Source: Rhodospirillales bacterium | GTDB lineage: Bacteria; Pseudomonadota; Alphaproteobacteria; Micavibrionales; Micavibrionaceae | Length of the DNA stretch: 63,916 nt | Reading direction: 5' to 3' | NCBI GenBank assembly: GCA_020638365.1 | Contig: JACKIQ010000007.1 | Coordinates: 1-63,916 of the forward strand | In this document: one piece after another, positions 36,653 to 45,259 of the stretch | How the letters are laid out: the number at the start of each line of letters is the position of its first letter | How positions within the stretch are numbered: the stretch's first letter is position 1 | Position numbers and translations under genes: made by a program | The notes under the pieces: generated by a model | Seen by the model: only the letters and a program-made list of their open reading frames with translations | Database searches by the model: none | What the model was told of the DNA's origin: nothing

Positions 36653-37048
36653 TTGTTTTCGTTTGTTTACAGAAATCGGTTTCCGGATGTTTTCGAGCCG
36701 CGCCTTTCCGAAGAAGGCGAGGATGGGCCCGGGCGCGGCCCTGACGATGCACAGCGGGAAACCAGCATCATCCTCAAAACCCGGCCGAAGACCAAGAAAC
36801 CCTCCATGTACAAGGTGCTGCTACTGAACGACGATTACACGCCTATGGAGTTCGTCGTACTGGTCCTTGAAAAGTTTTTCAACAAAAGCCGACAGGAAGC
36901 CACGGACATTATGCTGACCGTTCACAGGCGGGGCGTGGGGGTCTGCGGCGTGTTCACGTTCGAGATCGCGGAAACAAAAGTTGCGCAAGTCATGGATTTC
37001 GCACGGGCGAACGAGCAGCCCCTTCAATGCACCATGGAGAAAGATTAA
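36653..37048 (+). CDS. clpS: ATP-dependent Clp protease adaptor ClpS
   Basis: The start is a TTG at 36653 with GGGAGG six bases upstream; there is no suitable ATG before the fold. The 131-residue product has an acidic, charged N-terminal extension and the ClpS core YKVLLLNDDYTPMEFVVLVLEKFF, the HRRGVGVCG motif and the C-terminal hydrophobic strand. It delivers N-degron substrates to ClpA. clpA lies 2.6 kb downstream rather than immediately next to it, with oppositely oriented genes between. Confidence 0.93.
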   Translation: MFSFVYRNRFPDVFEPRLSEEGEDGPGRGPDDAQRETSIILKTRPKTKKPSMYKVLLLNDDYTPMEFVVLVLEKFFNKSRQEATDIMLTVHRRGVGVCGVFTFEIAETKVAQVMDFARANEQPLQCTMEKD

Positions 37049-37139
37049 AGCTCTCCTTCCCGCTCCTGACTTTCTCCGAGGCGAAAACCGGAAAGGCCAT
37101 AAACAGCAGAAGCAAGGTCAGCGATGCGAGCCGAAACAT
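36990..37139 (-). CDS. Small predicted exported peptide (49 aa)
   Basis: The ATG at 37139 lies three bases after the stop of the spermidine-synthase-like gene, with GGAAAGAG before it. The product begins MFRLASLTLLLLFMAFPVFAS, a good signal peptide, and ends after 49 residues. The last 59 bp run antisense to the 3' end of clpS. No homologue is known to me. The signal peptide and coupling support it; its short length limits confidence. Confidence 0.45.
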   Translation of the reverse strand: MFRLASLTLLLLFMAFPVFASEKVRSGKESFNLSPWCIEGAARSPVRNP

Positions 37140-37142
37140 GGC

Positions 37143-38194
37143 TCACTCTTTCCTTTCTGATTCTTTTTTTATCAGTTCAAGCTGTTCGATTTCGAGTGAG
37201 CCTTTGTCTTCGTAGAAGCCTTTCCTGAATATTTTCATCGTGTCGTAGTTGCTTAACAGCAGCGTCACAGGGTTTACGTGTGTATTGAAGGCTGCGGCTC
37301 CATATGCCAAAAGCTGGTTATCATCGGTGATCACATCCCCGTATTGCTCCCCGTAGCGTTTCAGGCCTTCCTTTTCCAGATAAACCGCTTTCCTCACCGT
37401 TTCCTCGGGCAAGATGCGTTTCAGGTCATTTCTTTTGAAGCCCGGAAATTCCGAGCCCAGCGTCCCACGGTCATTTTTGGAACCCAGTAAAATTCCCGTC
37501 AGCGATTCCGGGTCTATCCACAACACCGCGTTCGGGAACACTTCCGTAAAGGTGCGGCTGACCGATGCTCCATGATACGCGGATACCTGGTGGAAGGGCA
37601 GCCATTGAGCAATAATTCCGTTATCGCTCATCCTTTCCCGGGCCAACTGGTAAAATTCTTTTGAATACAGGGCGTTGACGCCTGCAAATGTCGGGGGCAT
37701 CGGCTCAAGCGTGATCACATCGAACGTCTTTTCAGTCCGGCGCATGAACGCCCGGCCGTCCATAACCAGATTCCTGACCCGGGGATCTTTCAGAACGTTT
37801 TCGTTACTGGTGAAATAATGCGCCATTTTGAAGACGTTCGGGTTGATGTCCACGATGGTCAGGGACTTTGGATTTTCCCGGCGCAAAGCGTTAGCCGTCT
37901 GTCCCGTTCCAAAACAGATCACCAGCGCTTCCTTAGGGTCAGGATGGAGCAGCATGGGCAGGTGCCCCATCCAGAGCATGTATTGTACCAACAGGCTTGA
38001 ACTGCCTGACACGCCCCTTTCTGAGGTCGTGACAAACCCGTCTATAATGAGCACCCTTTCCCCCTTTTCACGGAGTTCAATGACCGATACCGTTGCGTCC
38101 GGTCCCTCCGCGCTGGCCAAGATGTTCACATCCTTGTTTGTCTCCTTTGAGGCGTGAAACTGTATTCTTGTGCGGCCAACGCCAGATTCAAAGG
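37143..38194 (-). CDS. Spermidine-synthase-like domain, C-terminal part of a split fused protein
   Basis: The open frame runs to 38441 but only the part after about 38190 looks like the family: FESGVGRTRIQF, DATVSVIELREKGERVLIIDG, LVICFGTGQTANALRRENPKSLTIVDINPNV, FDVITLEPMPP and ALYSKEFYQLARERM. This is the polyamine-synthase fold of fused MFS/spermidine-synthase-like proteins; a clear aminopropyltransferase active site is lacking. A possible independent start is GTG near 38130, after AAGGAG. It follows the membrane protein 38195-39496 in a different frame. In many bacteria the two parts are one protein, so a frameshift or gene split is likely. Confidence 0.6.
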
Positions 38195-39496
38195 CTATGC
38201 AAGAATCTGTGCCGCCAGTCCGGCAAATGCCAGTTTTTTCCGGGATTTTGATGAGGCCCGGCGCATCAACATCAGCCCCGTAACGGTCACCATGGCTCCT
38301 ATAATCCAGGAAGTTCTTGCAAAGCCTATCGCAGGAAGAAATATCCAGCCCGCCACGAGCGAGCCCAGAACCGCCGCCAGCGTATTGAAGCCGTAAAAAG
38401 CCGCCCAGCGAGCTGTCGAGGTCTGTCTTTCCAAAATCCACGGCAGACCTAAACCCAGAAACGTTATGGGCAGGACCGTGACGTAGAAAGCCATGATAAA
38501 CCAGTTTACAAAAAGTGTAGCAGGGTTATCGCCCGCCATCCTTGCAAACATGTCGAATCTTTCTACCAAGGGGGTGGCGAGAAGGATAAAGATGCCTGCC
38601 AAAGCCATACAGACAGAAAGGCTGACTCCTTTTCTCCGGAGAACGGGAACGAGTTGGGCCGCGATACCAAGAGATACGAGCACAGACGACAGCATAATCG
38701 AAAACGCCGCAGTCGTACTCCAGAACGCCGCCGTAAAGGATCGAAACCATGCGACTTCCAGGGCCAAAGTCGCAAAACCCGTTACAAAAACAAGAAGGTA
38801 CTCCTGCCAGATGTCGAGGGGTTCAACCGGCGCGCAGGGTTTTTGTTTTTCCGCCTGCTCGCTTGTGTCCCGCCTTGCCATTAAAATCGCAACCAGTCCG
38901 ACGATAAAATTGACGGCGGCTATCAGGTTTATGGTCCCCATGACTCCAAATGACGGGATGAAGAAAAACGCTGCGAGGATGCAGCCCAATGCCGCCCCTA
39001 GTGTGTTCAGACCGTAAAGGATAGAAATAGATGTTCCGAACTGTCTGGCGGCCAGACCGAAAACGGGCGTCGTGGCCCCCATGCATATCGCCGGGAAGCC
39101 CATGGACAACGCAATTCCAAGTACATGGACCCAATACTCGCTATGGGATGCCATTCTGTAACCCGCCGTATCCATTTGCTCGGCGAAATGGAGGGCAGGC
39201 ATAAGAAAAAGGCCCGATAACCCGATAAGAAGTTCAAGCGTTCCATAGATGCGCAGGCCGTTTACATCCTTCAGGCTTTTGAGCATCTGCCCTGCCAGAA
39301 GCGCACCGACACACATTCCGGCCATTGTAACAGCCAAGGTCAGCGCTGTTCCCCATGAGGAAACACCGAGCGCCAGAGATGCCTGAATCTGCCAGACGAC
39401 CGTCCAAGAGAGAGCGGCCATACCGGAGCAAAGGACAAGAAGGTGCAGAGGAGATGTTTCCCTTTTTCCCTGAATGAGTGCCGAAGTTTTTTCCAT
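38195..39496 (-). CDS. MFS-like membrane part of fused spermidine-synthase-like protein
   Basis: The 433-residue protein (ATG 39496) has about 12 hydrophobic segments (LLVLCSGMAALSWTVVW, YLLVFVTGFATLALEVAW, FVNWFIMAFYVTVLPITF) typical for the N-terminal half of fused MFS/spermidine-synthase proteins. It ends LAFAGLAAQILA at 38195, immediately before the synthase-like sequence begins in the -1 frame. It is divergent from clpA with 176 bp between. Function unknown; some relatives are proposed transporters. Confidence 0.65.
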   Translation of the reverse strand: MEKTSALIQGKRETSPLHLLVLCSGMAALSWTVVWQIQASLALGVSSWGTALTLAVTMAGMCVGALLAGQMLKSLKDVNGLRIYGTLELLIGLSGLFLMPALHFAEQMDTAGYRMASHSEYWVHVLGIALSMGFPAICMGATTPVFGLAARQFGTSISILYGLNTLGAALGCILAAFFFIPSFGVMGTINLIAAVNFIVGLVAILMARRDTSEQAEKQKPCAPVEPLDIWQEYLLVFVTGFATLALEVAWFRSFTAAFWSTTAAFSIMLSSVLVSLGIAAQLVPVLRRKGVSLSVCMALAGIFILLATPLVERFDMFARMAGDNPATLFVNWFIMAFYVTVLPITFLGLGLPWILERQTSTARWAAFYGFNTLAAVLGSLVAGWIFLPAIGFARTSWIIGAMVTVTGLMLMRRASSKSRKKLAFAGLAAQILA

Positions 39497-39672
39497 TTTC
39501 AAAAAATTACTTGTTATTAAATACTTAACCTGACCTACAGGCCATGATTATCGGGTCTTTTCGACCTGTTCAAGGAAAAATTTATCGCGGGAGTTACGCG
39601 GTTTTGTTTTCCCCTTTAGGTTATTTGTTCGTATAATGGTTCAGGTTACTAAAGAACGTTTTTAAGGTCCCT

Positions 39673-42012
39673 ATGCTTTCTCGTAATCTTGAACAAACCC
39701 TGCACCGCGCCTTGGCCATAGCCAATGAAAAGCAGCACGAATACGCCACTTTGGAACATCTGCTCTACGCGCTGGCGAGCGATCCGGACGCCATGGCGGT
39801 CCTGCGGTCCTGCGGGATTGATCTTGATGATCTCAAAACCAAGATCCTGCATTACATAGATACGGACCTGAGTTATCTGGTCAATTTTGAGGTCGATGAA
39901 GCCAAGCCGACCAACACGTTTCAGCGCGTATTGCAGCGGGCAGCCATCCATGTGCAGTCCTCCGGACGGGAGGAAGTTACGGGCGCGAACGTTCTTGTGG
40001 CCATGTTCTCCGAACGTGAGAGCCATGCGGTCTATTACCTGCAGGAACAGGATATGACCCGGTTTGACGCGGTCAACTATATCTCGCACGGGATCGCGAA
40101 AGTTCCCACGCAGAGCCGAACCGACAAGACGCCTACGGGCGTTGAAGAGCCGGTTCAGGATAACGCCAAGACCGGACGGGAAGCGCTGGACGCTTATTGT
40201 ATCAACCTTAACGAAAAGGCTCGCAAAGGGAAGATCGACCCGCTGATCGGACGGGAGAAGGAAGTGGAGCGCACCATCCAGATCCTGTGCCGCCGGTCGA
40301 AGAACAACCCGCTTTATGTCGGCGATCCGGGCGTAGGGAAAACCGCTATCGCGGAGGGGCTGGCCAAGCGGATTATCGAGAAGCAGGTTCCCGAAGTGTT
40401 GCATGACGCCACGATTTTCGCGCTGGACATGGGGGCTCTGCTGGCCGGGACGCGTTACCGCGGTGATTTTGAGGAGAGGATCAAGGCGGTTCTGACCGAA
40501 CTAGAGAATATCGACGAGTCCATCCTGTTTATCGACGAGATCCATACCGTGATCGGCGCAGGCGCGACGAGCGGCGGGGCGATGGATGCCTCCAACCTTC
40601 TCAAGCCCGCGCTTTCCAGCGGAAAATTGCGGTGCATCGGGTCTACAACCTATAAGGAGTACCGTAACCATTTCGAGAAGGACCGGGCTTTGGTTCGCCG
40701 GTTCCAGAAGATCGACGTTTACGAGCCGAGCCTTGAAGACGCGGTCAAAATTCTAAAGGGTCTGCGTCCCTACTATGAAGCGCATCACAACGTCAAATAT
40801 ACGAGCGCTGCACTGAAGGCGGCGGTCGAGCTCTCATCCAAATATATCGGCGACCGGAAGCTGCCGGACAAGGCCATAGATATCATTGACGAAGTCGGTG
40901 CGGCCCAGATGCTTGTCCCCGAACAGAACCGCAAGAAAACGATCGGTATCAAGGATATCGAGGATGTCGTTGCGGCGATTGCGCGTATCCCCTCTACCAC
41001 CATCAACAAGAACGACCGGGAAGCCCTGCAGAATCTGGACCGCGATCTCAAGAGGCTGGTGTTCGATCAGGATCAGGCGATCGAGGCGCTGACAAACGCG
41101 ATCAAGCTGTCGCGCGCGGGGCTGCGGGAGGCGGAAAAGCCGATCGGGTGTTACCTGTTCTCCGGGCCTACCGGGGTCGGTAAGACGGAGGTGGCGCGGC
41201 AACTGGCGAAGTCGCTGGGTGTCGAGCTTATCCGGTTCGATATGTCGGAATATATGGAGCGCCATTCTGTCTCACGCCTGATCGGAACGCCGCCGGGCTA
41301 TGTGGGGTTCGATCAGGGCGGGCTGTTGACCGATAAAATCGACCAGCATCCGCATTGCGTTCTGCTGCTCGACGAGATTGAGAAGGCGCATCCCGATTTG
41401 TTCAATATCCTGCTTCAGGTCATGGATTACGGGAAGCTGACGGACAATAACGGCAAGAGCGTCGATTTCCGCAACACGATTTTGATCATGACCACGAATG
41501 CCGGGGCGCAGGACATGGCGCGCAAGCCGATCGGTTTCGGGCGCGAGGTCGGCGACACAATGGATTACGCGGAGAACGAGGCTATCACCAAAATGTTCTC
41601 GCCGGAATTCCGCAACAGGCTGGATGCGATCGTACCGTTCAGCAATCTTCAACCCGATACGGTCGAGAAGGTGGTCGACAAGTTCGTTATCCAACTCGAA
41701 GCACAGCTTGCGGACAGGAACGTGTCCATTGAGCTGTCCCATGATGCCCGTAAATACCTTGCCGAGGCCGGGTACGACGTGACGATGGGCGCTCGGCCGC
41801 TGGCGCGGATCATCCAGGAGAAGGTCAAGCGGCCGCTGGCCGAGGAAATTTTGTTCGGCAAGCTGGAAAAAGGCGGGCTTGTTTTCATTGATTACGACGG
41901 CAAGAGCCTGACGTTCAGCTATCAGGACGACAAGGAAGCCGCGAAGCTGAAGGCCAAGCTCAAACGGCGTTCCAAGCCGCATGAAGAAGAGACGGAAAAG
42001 GTTCCGGAGTAA
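39673..42012 (+). CDS. clpA: ATP-dependent Clp protease ATPase subunit ClpA
   Basis: The 779-residue AAA+ unfoldase has a Clp N-domain (1-140, LEQTLHRALAIANEKQHEYATLEHLLYAL), a first ATPase module with GDPGVGKTAIAEG and IDEIHTVIGAG, a second with SGPTGVGKTEVAR and LLDEIEKAHPD, and a PIGF loop (GRKPIGF-type, here ARKPIGFG) for docking ClpP. It works with ClpS in N-degron turnover. Confidence 0.97.
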   Translation: MLSRNLEQTLHRALAIANEKQHEYATLEHLLYALASDPDAMAVLRSCGIDLDDLKTKILHYIDTDLSYLVNFEVDEAKPTNTFQRVLQRAAIHVQSSGREEVTGANVLVAMFSERESHAVYYLQEQDMTRFDAVNYISHGIAKVPTQSRTDKTPTGVEEPVQDNAKTGREALDAYCINLNEKARKGKIDPLIGREKEVERTIQILCRRSKNNPLYVGDPGVGKTAIAEGLAKRIIEKQVPEVLHDATIFALDMGALLAGTRYRGDFEERIKAVLTELENIDESILFIDEIHTVIGAGATSGGAMDASNLLKPALSSGKLRCIGSTTYKEYRNHFEKDRALVRRFQKIDVYEPSLEDAVKILKGLRPYYEAHHNVKYTSAALKAAVELSSKYIGDRKLPDKAIDIIDEVGAAQMLVPEQNRKKTIGIKDIEDVVAAIARIPSTTINKNDREALQNLDRDLKRLVFDQDQAIEALTNAIKLSRAGLREAEKPIGCYLFSGPTGVGKTEVARQLAKSLGVELIRFDMSEYMERHSVSRLIGTPPGYVGFDQGGLLTDKIDQHPHCVLLLDEIEKAHPDLFNILLQVMDYGKLTDNNGKSVDFRNTILIMTTNAGAQDMARKPIGFGREVGDTMDYAENEAITKMFSPEFRNRLDAIVPFSNLQPDTVEKVVDKFVIQLEAQLADRNVSIELSHDARKYLAEAGYDVTMGARPLARIIQEKVKRPLAEEILFGKLEKGGLVFIDYDGKSLTFSYQDDKEAAKLKAKLKRRSKPHEEETEKVPE

Positions 42013-42018
42013 GCTCTC

Positions 42019-42480
42019 TTATTTCAATTCAAAGAGCGCATCGACCTCGACCGCAACGCCACGCGGGAGCGACGCTACGCCCACGGCGGCGCGCGCGTGT
42101 TTTCCTGCTTCGCCCATAACTTCGGCGATCAGGTTGGAGGCTCCGTTAGCGACTTCGGGCTGGTTGGTGAAATCCGGGGCGGAATTGACGAAAACGCCCA
42201 GACGCACGCAACGCGCGACCTTAGACCAGTCTCCGTCCACAGCCTTGTTAACCTGCGCGATGATATTCAAGGCACAGGCTTCCGCGGCGTGCTCCCCTTC
42301 TTCAACAGTGAAGTTTTCACCGAGCCGTCCCTGATGCATCGGCTGGCCGTTTATGAAGGGAATCTGTCCGGCTATGTGCAGAAGCTTGCCCGAAATGACG
42401 AAAGGCACGTAGTTGGCCGCGGGAGCGGCAGCTTCGGGGAGGTTGTGTCCGAGATCCTTGAGCTTGGCCTTGATATCCAT
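42019..42480 (-). CDS. RidA family protein
   Basis: The 153-residue protein has the RidA/YjgF/TdcF core: FVISGKLLHIAGQIPF, GEHAAEACALNIIAQV and ARAAVGVASLPRGVAVEVDA. The Arg of RAAVGVASLP matches the conserved substrate-binding arginine. RidA proteins hydrolyse reactive enamine/imine intermediates, but this longer member belongs to a divergent group. Convergent with clpA, six bases from its stop. Confidence 0.9.
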   Translation of the reverse strand: MDIKAKLKDLGHNLPEAAAPAANYVPFVISGKLLHIAGQIPFINGQPMHQGRLGENFTVEEGEHAAEACALNIIAQVNKAVDGDWSKVARCVRLGVFVNSAPDFTNQPEVANGASNLIAEVMGEAGKHARAAVGVASLPRGVAVEVDALFELK

Positions 42481-42607
42481 GTTTTTTATCCTTTTCGTTT
42501 GACTCTTCCTCTGCCATAATCGGCGCGGTTTGTAAAGGCTGGCGCCTGACGGGTTTCCCGTTCCTAATTTCCGGCGCTCAGGGGTTTTACTTAAAAGGTT
42601 TGCGGAT

Positions 42608-43000
42608 ATGGGTTTTTTCAGTTTTCTTGGGCCACAGTCGCCTGCCTATACGACTTTTTTCACGCTGTTTTCCGGCGGAAAGCGCGTGGGTATCGACCAG
42701 TCCGGAAACAAGTATTACGAGGCCGCGCCGCGCAAAGGATACAAGCGCCCGCGCAGGTGGGTTATTTACAAGGGCGAGCCGGAAGCATCAAAGGTCCCCC
42801 CGGAGTGGCACGGGTGGCTGCACCACCAGACGAATACAGTTCCCGGTGAAGCCGAGTCCTACCGGCGTCCGTGGCAGAAGCCCCACCAGCCCAACCTGAC
42901 CGGTACGAGCGGGGCTTACAGGCCGCCGGGACATATTCTTGAGGGCGGCGTGCGCGACAAGGCTACGGGCGATTACGAACCGTGGATGCCTTCGGACTAA
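42608..43000 (+). CDS. NADH:ubiquinone oxidoreductase subunit NDUFA12
   Basis: The 130-residue protein contains RVGIDQSGNKYYEA, RRWVIYKG, VPPEWHGWLHH and YEPWMPSD, hallmark of the B17.2/NDUFA12 accessory subunit of complex I, found in alphaproteobacteria and mitochondria. This supports the taxonomic placement. Start ATG at 42608. Confidence 0.95.
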   Translation: MGFFSFLGPQSPAYTTFFTLFSGGKRVGIDQSGNKYYEAAPRKGYKRPRRWVIYKGEPEASKVPPEWHGWLHHQTNTVPGEAESYRRPWQKPHQPNLTGTSGAYRPPGHILEGGVRDKATGDYEPWMPSD

Positions 43001-43081
43001 ATTCTGGTTTTGTCCTGTTTTTTGATATAGTCGGCTGTATGATTGAGTGTTTGTTGTAATTGACTTTCAGGGCCTTTGAAT

Positions 43082-43567
43082 ATGAAAAGAAGCGTTGTTG
43101 AAACTATTCTGGGTGGCGTTGTTATCGTCTCGGCGGGGATGTTTTTATCCTACGGCTACAAGACTGCGGAGATCGGCGCAGGAGGCGGTTACAGCGTCGC
43201 GGCAGATTTTTCGAGCATCGGCGGACTTAAGGCAGGAGACGCCGTGCAAATCAGCGGCGTAAAAGTCGGGACCGTGCAGAATGTCGAGCTTCTTCCCGAA
43301 ACGTACCTTGCGCGGGTGCATATGAATCTCGATCCCGCGTACAAGCTTCCTACCGATACGGCGGCGCTGATCAGCAGCGAGAGCCTTCTGGGCGGGCTTT
43401 ACCTCGCACTGGAACCCGGGGCAGAAGAGGATTTCATCCAGTCGGGGGGACAAATCAGGTATACTCAGGCGCCGCAAAACCTCGAACAGCTTCTGGGACA
43501 GTTCATTTTCAGCCTTCAGGATGAAAAGAAAAGTACGGATTCTGATGGCGATCAGGGCAGCGAGTAG
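43082..43567 (+). CDS. mlaD: Outer membrane lipid asymmetry protein MlaD
   Basis: The 161-residue product has one N-terminal membrane helix (ILGGVVIVSAGMFLSYGY) and an MCE domain (YSVAADFSSIGGLKAGDAVQISGVKVGTV, LLGGLYLALEPG). It is the periplasmic hexamer of the Mla ABC lipid transporter. I start at ATG 43082 rather than TTG 43076. It is one base from the next gene. Confidence 0.9.
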   Translation: MKRSVVETILGGVVIVSAGMFLSYGYKTAEIGAGGGYSVAADFSSIGGLKAGDAVQISGVKVGTVQNVELLPETYLARVHMNLDPAYKLPTDTAALISSESLLGGLYLALEPGAEEDFIQSGGQIRYTQAPQNLEQLLGQFIFSLQDEKKSTDSDGDQGSE

Positions 43568-43568
43568 C

Positions 43569-44228
43569 ATGGCCAAAGTCCGAGCAATCCTTGGGGTTCT
43601 GGGAATCGGTATCTGTCTTTTTACCTTTACGGCGGACGCCTTCGCGCGCGAAATGACAGAGCAACCGAGGATCAAGCTGCGGACTCTTGAAAAAACAACG
43701 GCGCGGACCATGACGTTCGAGGCGGATGTGGGAAGCACGCTGAAATTCGGGTCGCTTTATATCAAGGTTCAATCCTGCCAGAAATCCTCTCCGGTCGAAC
43801 AGCCAGAGGCGGCCGCGTTTCTGCAAATCTGGGAGAATGTCTCCAAGGAAGGCAAGGAAGAAACCGAGCCGGAATGGGTTTTCAGCGGATGGATGTTCGC
43901 GTCTTCGCCCGGCCTTTCGCCGATGGATCACGGAATATACGATGTTTGGGTTCTCGACTGCATCGGGGCAGAGGGAGAGGAGAGCATCACGGCCACAGCA
44001 GGCGGCGAACCTGATCAAGAGGCCGGTATTGAGAAGGATCTGGAGCAGCCGCCGGAAACACGGGATTTCAACAGTCTTCTAGAGGGTCTGACCGGGGTCA
44101 CTTCCGAAGCGGAAGAGGACAATCCGGACGCCCAGAACACGGATCAGAACCCTGAAAATCCCGACCCGGCAGAAGAGCAAGAAAGCGAAGGAATAGACGA
44201 AACGGAAGGAATGCAAGGGCCCCAATAG
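43569..44228 (+). CDS. DUF2155 periplasmic protein
   Basis: I start at ATG 43569, one base after mlaD, giving a 219-residue protein with a signal peptide (ILGVLGIGICLFTFTADAFA). Longer in-frame starts at 43521 and 43545 would overlap mlaD. The mature part shows the DUF2155 core (LRTLEKTTARTMTFEADVGSTLKFGSLYIKVQSCQ, WVFSGWMFASSPGLSPMDHGIYDVWVLDC). An acidic Glu/Gln-rich tail of about 80 residues follows. Confidence 0.85.
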   Translation: MAKVRAILGVLGIGICLFTFTADAFAREMTEQPRIKLRTLEKTTARTMTFEADVGSTLKFGSLYIKVQSCQKSSPVEQPEAAAFLQIWENVSKEGKEETEPEWVFSGWMFASSPGLSPMDHGIYDVWVLDCIGAEGEESITATAGGEPDQEAGIEKDLEQPPETRDFNSLLEGLTGVTSEAEEDNPDAQNTDQNPENPDPAEEQESEGIDETEGMQGPQ

Positions 44229-44245
44229 CCGGGAGTTTTAGGGTT

Positions 44246-45109
44246 TTAATCCTTGTGGTGGCCAGACAGAAATACAGGCACGACATCTTCCTGATCCAGC
44301 GTCCAGCCCGCACGCTCATACTGAAGGTCTTCCTCGTGGTGATGGTGGTTGCTCGACAGGACTGCCGCAGCCATATCGTCCGCCTTATGCACGACGAGGT
44401 CAACGTAGGCGGGAAGTTTTGATGCATCGAGTTTACCGGATTTATCAATCAGAACGGTCATCATGCCCAGAGCCTTGGCGTGCTTGAGGTTGGCCACCGT
44501 ATCTTCCACCATGGCGAAGTTTACGCCTCTTTTTGAGGGATCTTCCGTTCTTGGAACGCCGATCTTGTCCAAAAGAGCCTCGTACATCGCCGGAGACTGG
44601 TTCTTTCCGTGATGGCCGGGTACGTCATCCTTATGGATCACGTCGTCATGGGCCGCGCTGAAAAGATGGGATAAACGGTTGCAATCAAGAGTGTAATCCG
44701 TCCACTCCTCGTTTCCATGCGTTGCGATGAAAAGACCTACGCCCGAAACTTTCAGGGTTGCCAGACCTTCTTCCGGCGGATCGCCTTCCCTGAAGTAATC
44801 CGTCCCGCGGGTCAGATTGACAAGATTGTGGTAATGGTCGCGACGCAGGCGCTCCATGTCGAGTCCGTATTCTTCCTCGAAAATATCCAAGGCGCCGCCA
44901 TATTGTTTGCGACTCTGGCCCATGAGGTGTTCTATTTCAAGAATGCTTCGTTCTGTGAGTTGCGCCTTGACCGCCATGATCGCAGCACGGGTATGAAACC
45001 TCGGAGCGTCGTCCGGCTCACTGTAGAGGGTTCCGTCGTTATCAAGCACCACGCCTTCGATGAGATGCGTGTGTATAAAGGGCCGGTTTTTGTCATGAAT
45101 AACCGTCAT
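44246..45109 (-). CDS. HAD-superfamily phosphatase, pyrimidine 5'-nucleotidase-like
   Basis: The 287-residue protein has HAD motif I GVVLDNDGTLYSEP near residue 19, a helical cap, motif II in FIATHGN and a late motif IV-like FAMVEDTVANLKHAKALGMMTVLI. The cap resembles SDT1/pyrimidine-5'-nucleotidase-type phosphatases. A His-rich segment (NHHHHEED) sits near the C-terminus. Substrate unknown. Confidence 0.8.
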   Translation of the reverse strand: MTVIHDKNRPFIHTHLIEGVVLDNDGTLYSEPDDAPRFHTRAAIMAVKAQLTERSILEIEHLMGQSRKQYGGALDIFEEEYGLDMERLRRDHYHNLVNLTRGTDYFREGDPPEEGLATLKVSGVGLFIATHGNEEWTDYTLDCNRLSHLFSAAHDDVIHKDDVPGHHGKNQSPAMYEALLDKIGVPRTEDPSKRGVNFAMVEDTVANLKHAKALGMMTVLIDKSGKLDASKLPAYVDLVVHKADDMAAAVLSSNHHHHEEDLQYERAGWTLDQEDVVPVFLSGHHKD

Positions 45110-45206
45110 TTAATCAACCCTGTCCGCGCATTTTCCGCTGCGCGTTTAAAACTTTATTTCTGTAGTATCTCCCGATTTAATCTTTATGTCAAAAAAAAGC
45201 GTGAAA

Positions 45207-45230
45207 AAAAGCCCGCATATGCGGGCTTTT
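45207..45230 (-). terminator. Intrinsic terminator of metE
   Basis: A perfect palindrome GCCCGCATATGCGGGC with A/T arms; on the minus strand, 30 nt past the metE stop, it continues into TTTTTTT. Strong rho-independent signal. Confidence 0.92.
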
Positions 45231-45259
45231 AAATTTTTATTTCATTTCAGACTTTTAGG

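Noticed and set aside
38234..38239. Programmed -1 frameshift at the A6 run
   Set aside because: The frame needed is -1, but the codons read CGG-AAA-AAA-C, not an ideal slippery heptamer, and no stimulating hairpin was seen. Kept only as one option in the split-gene finding.
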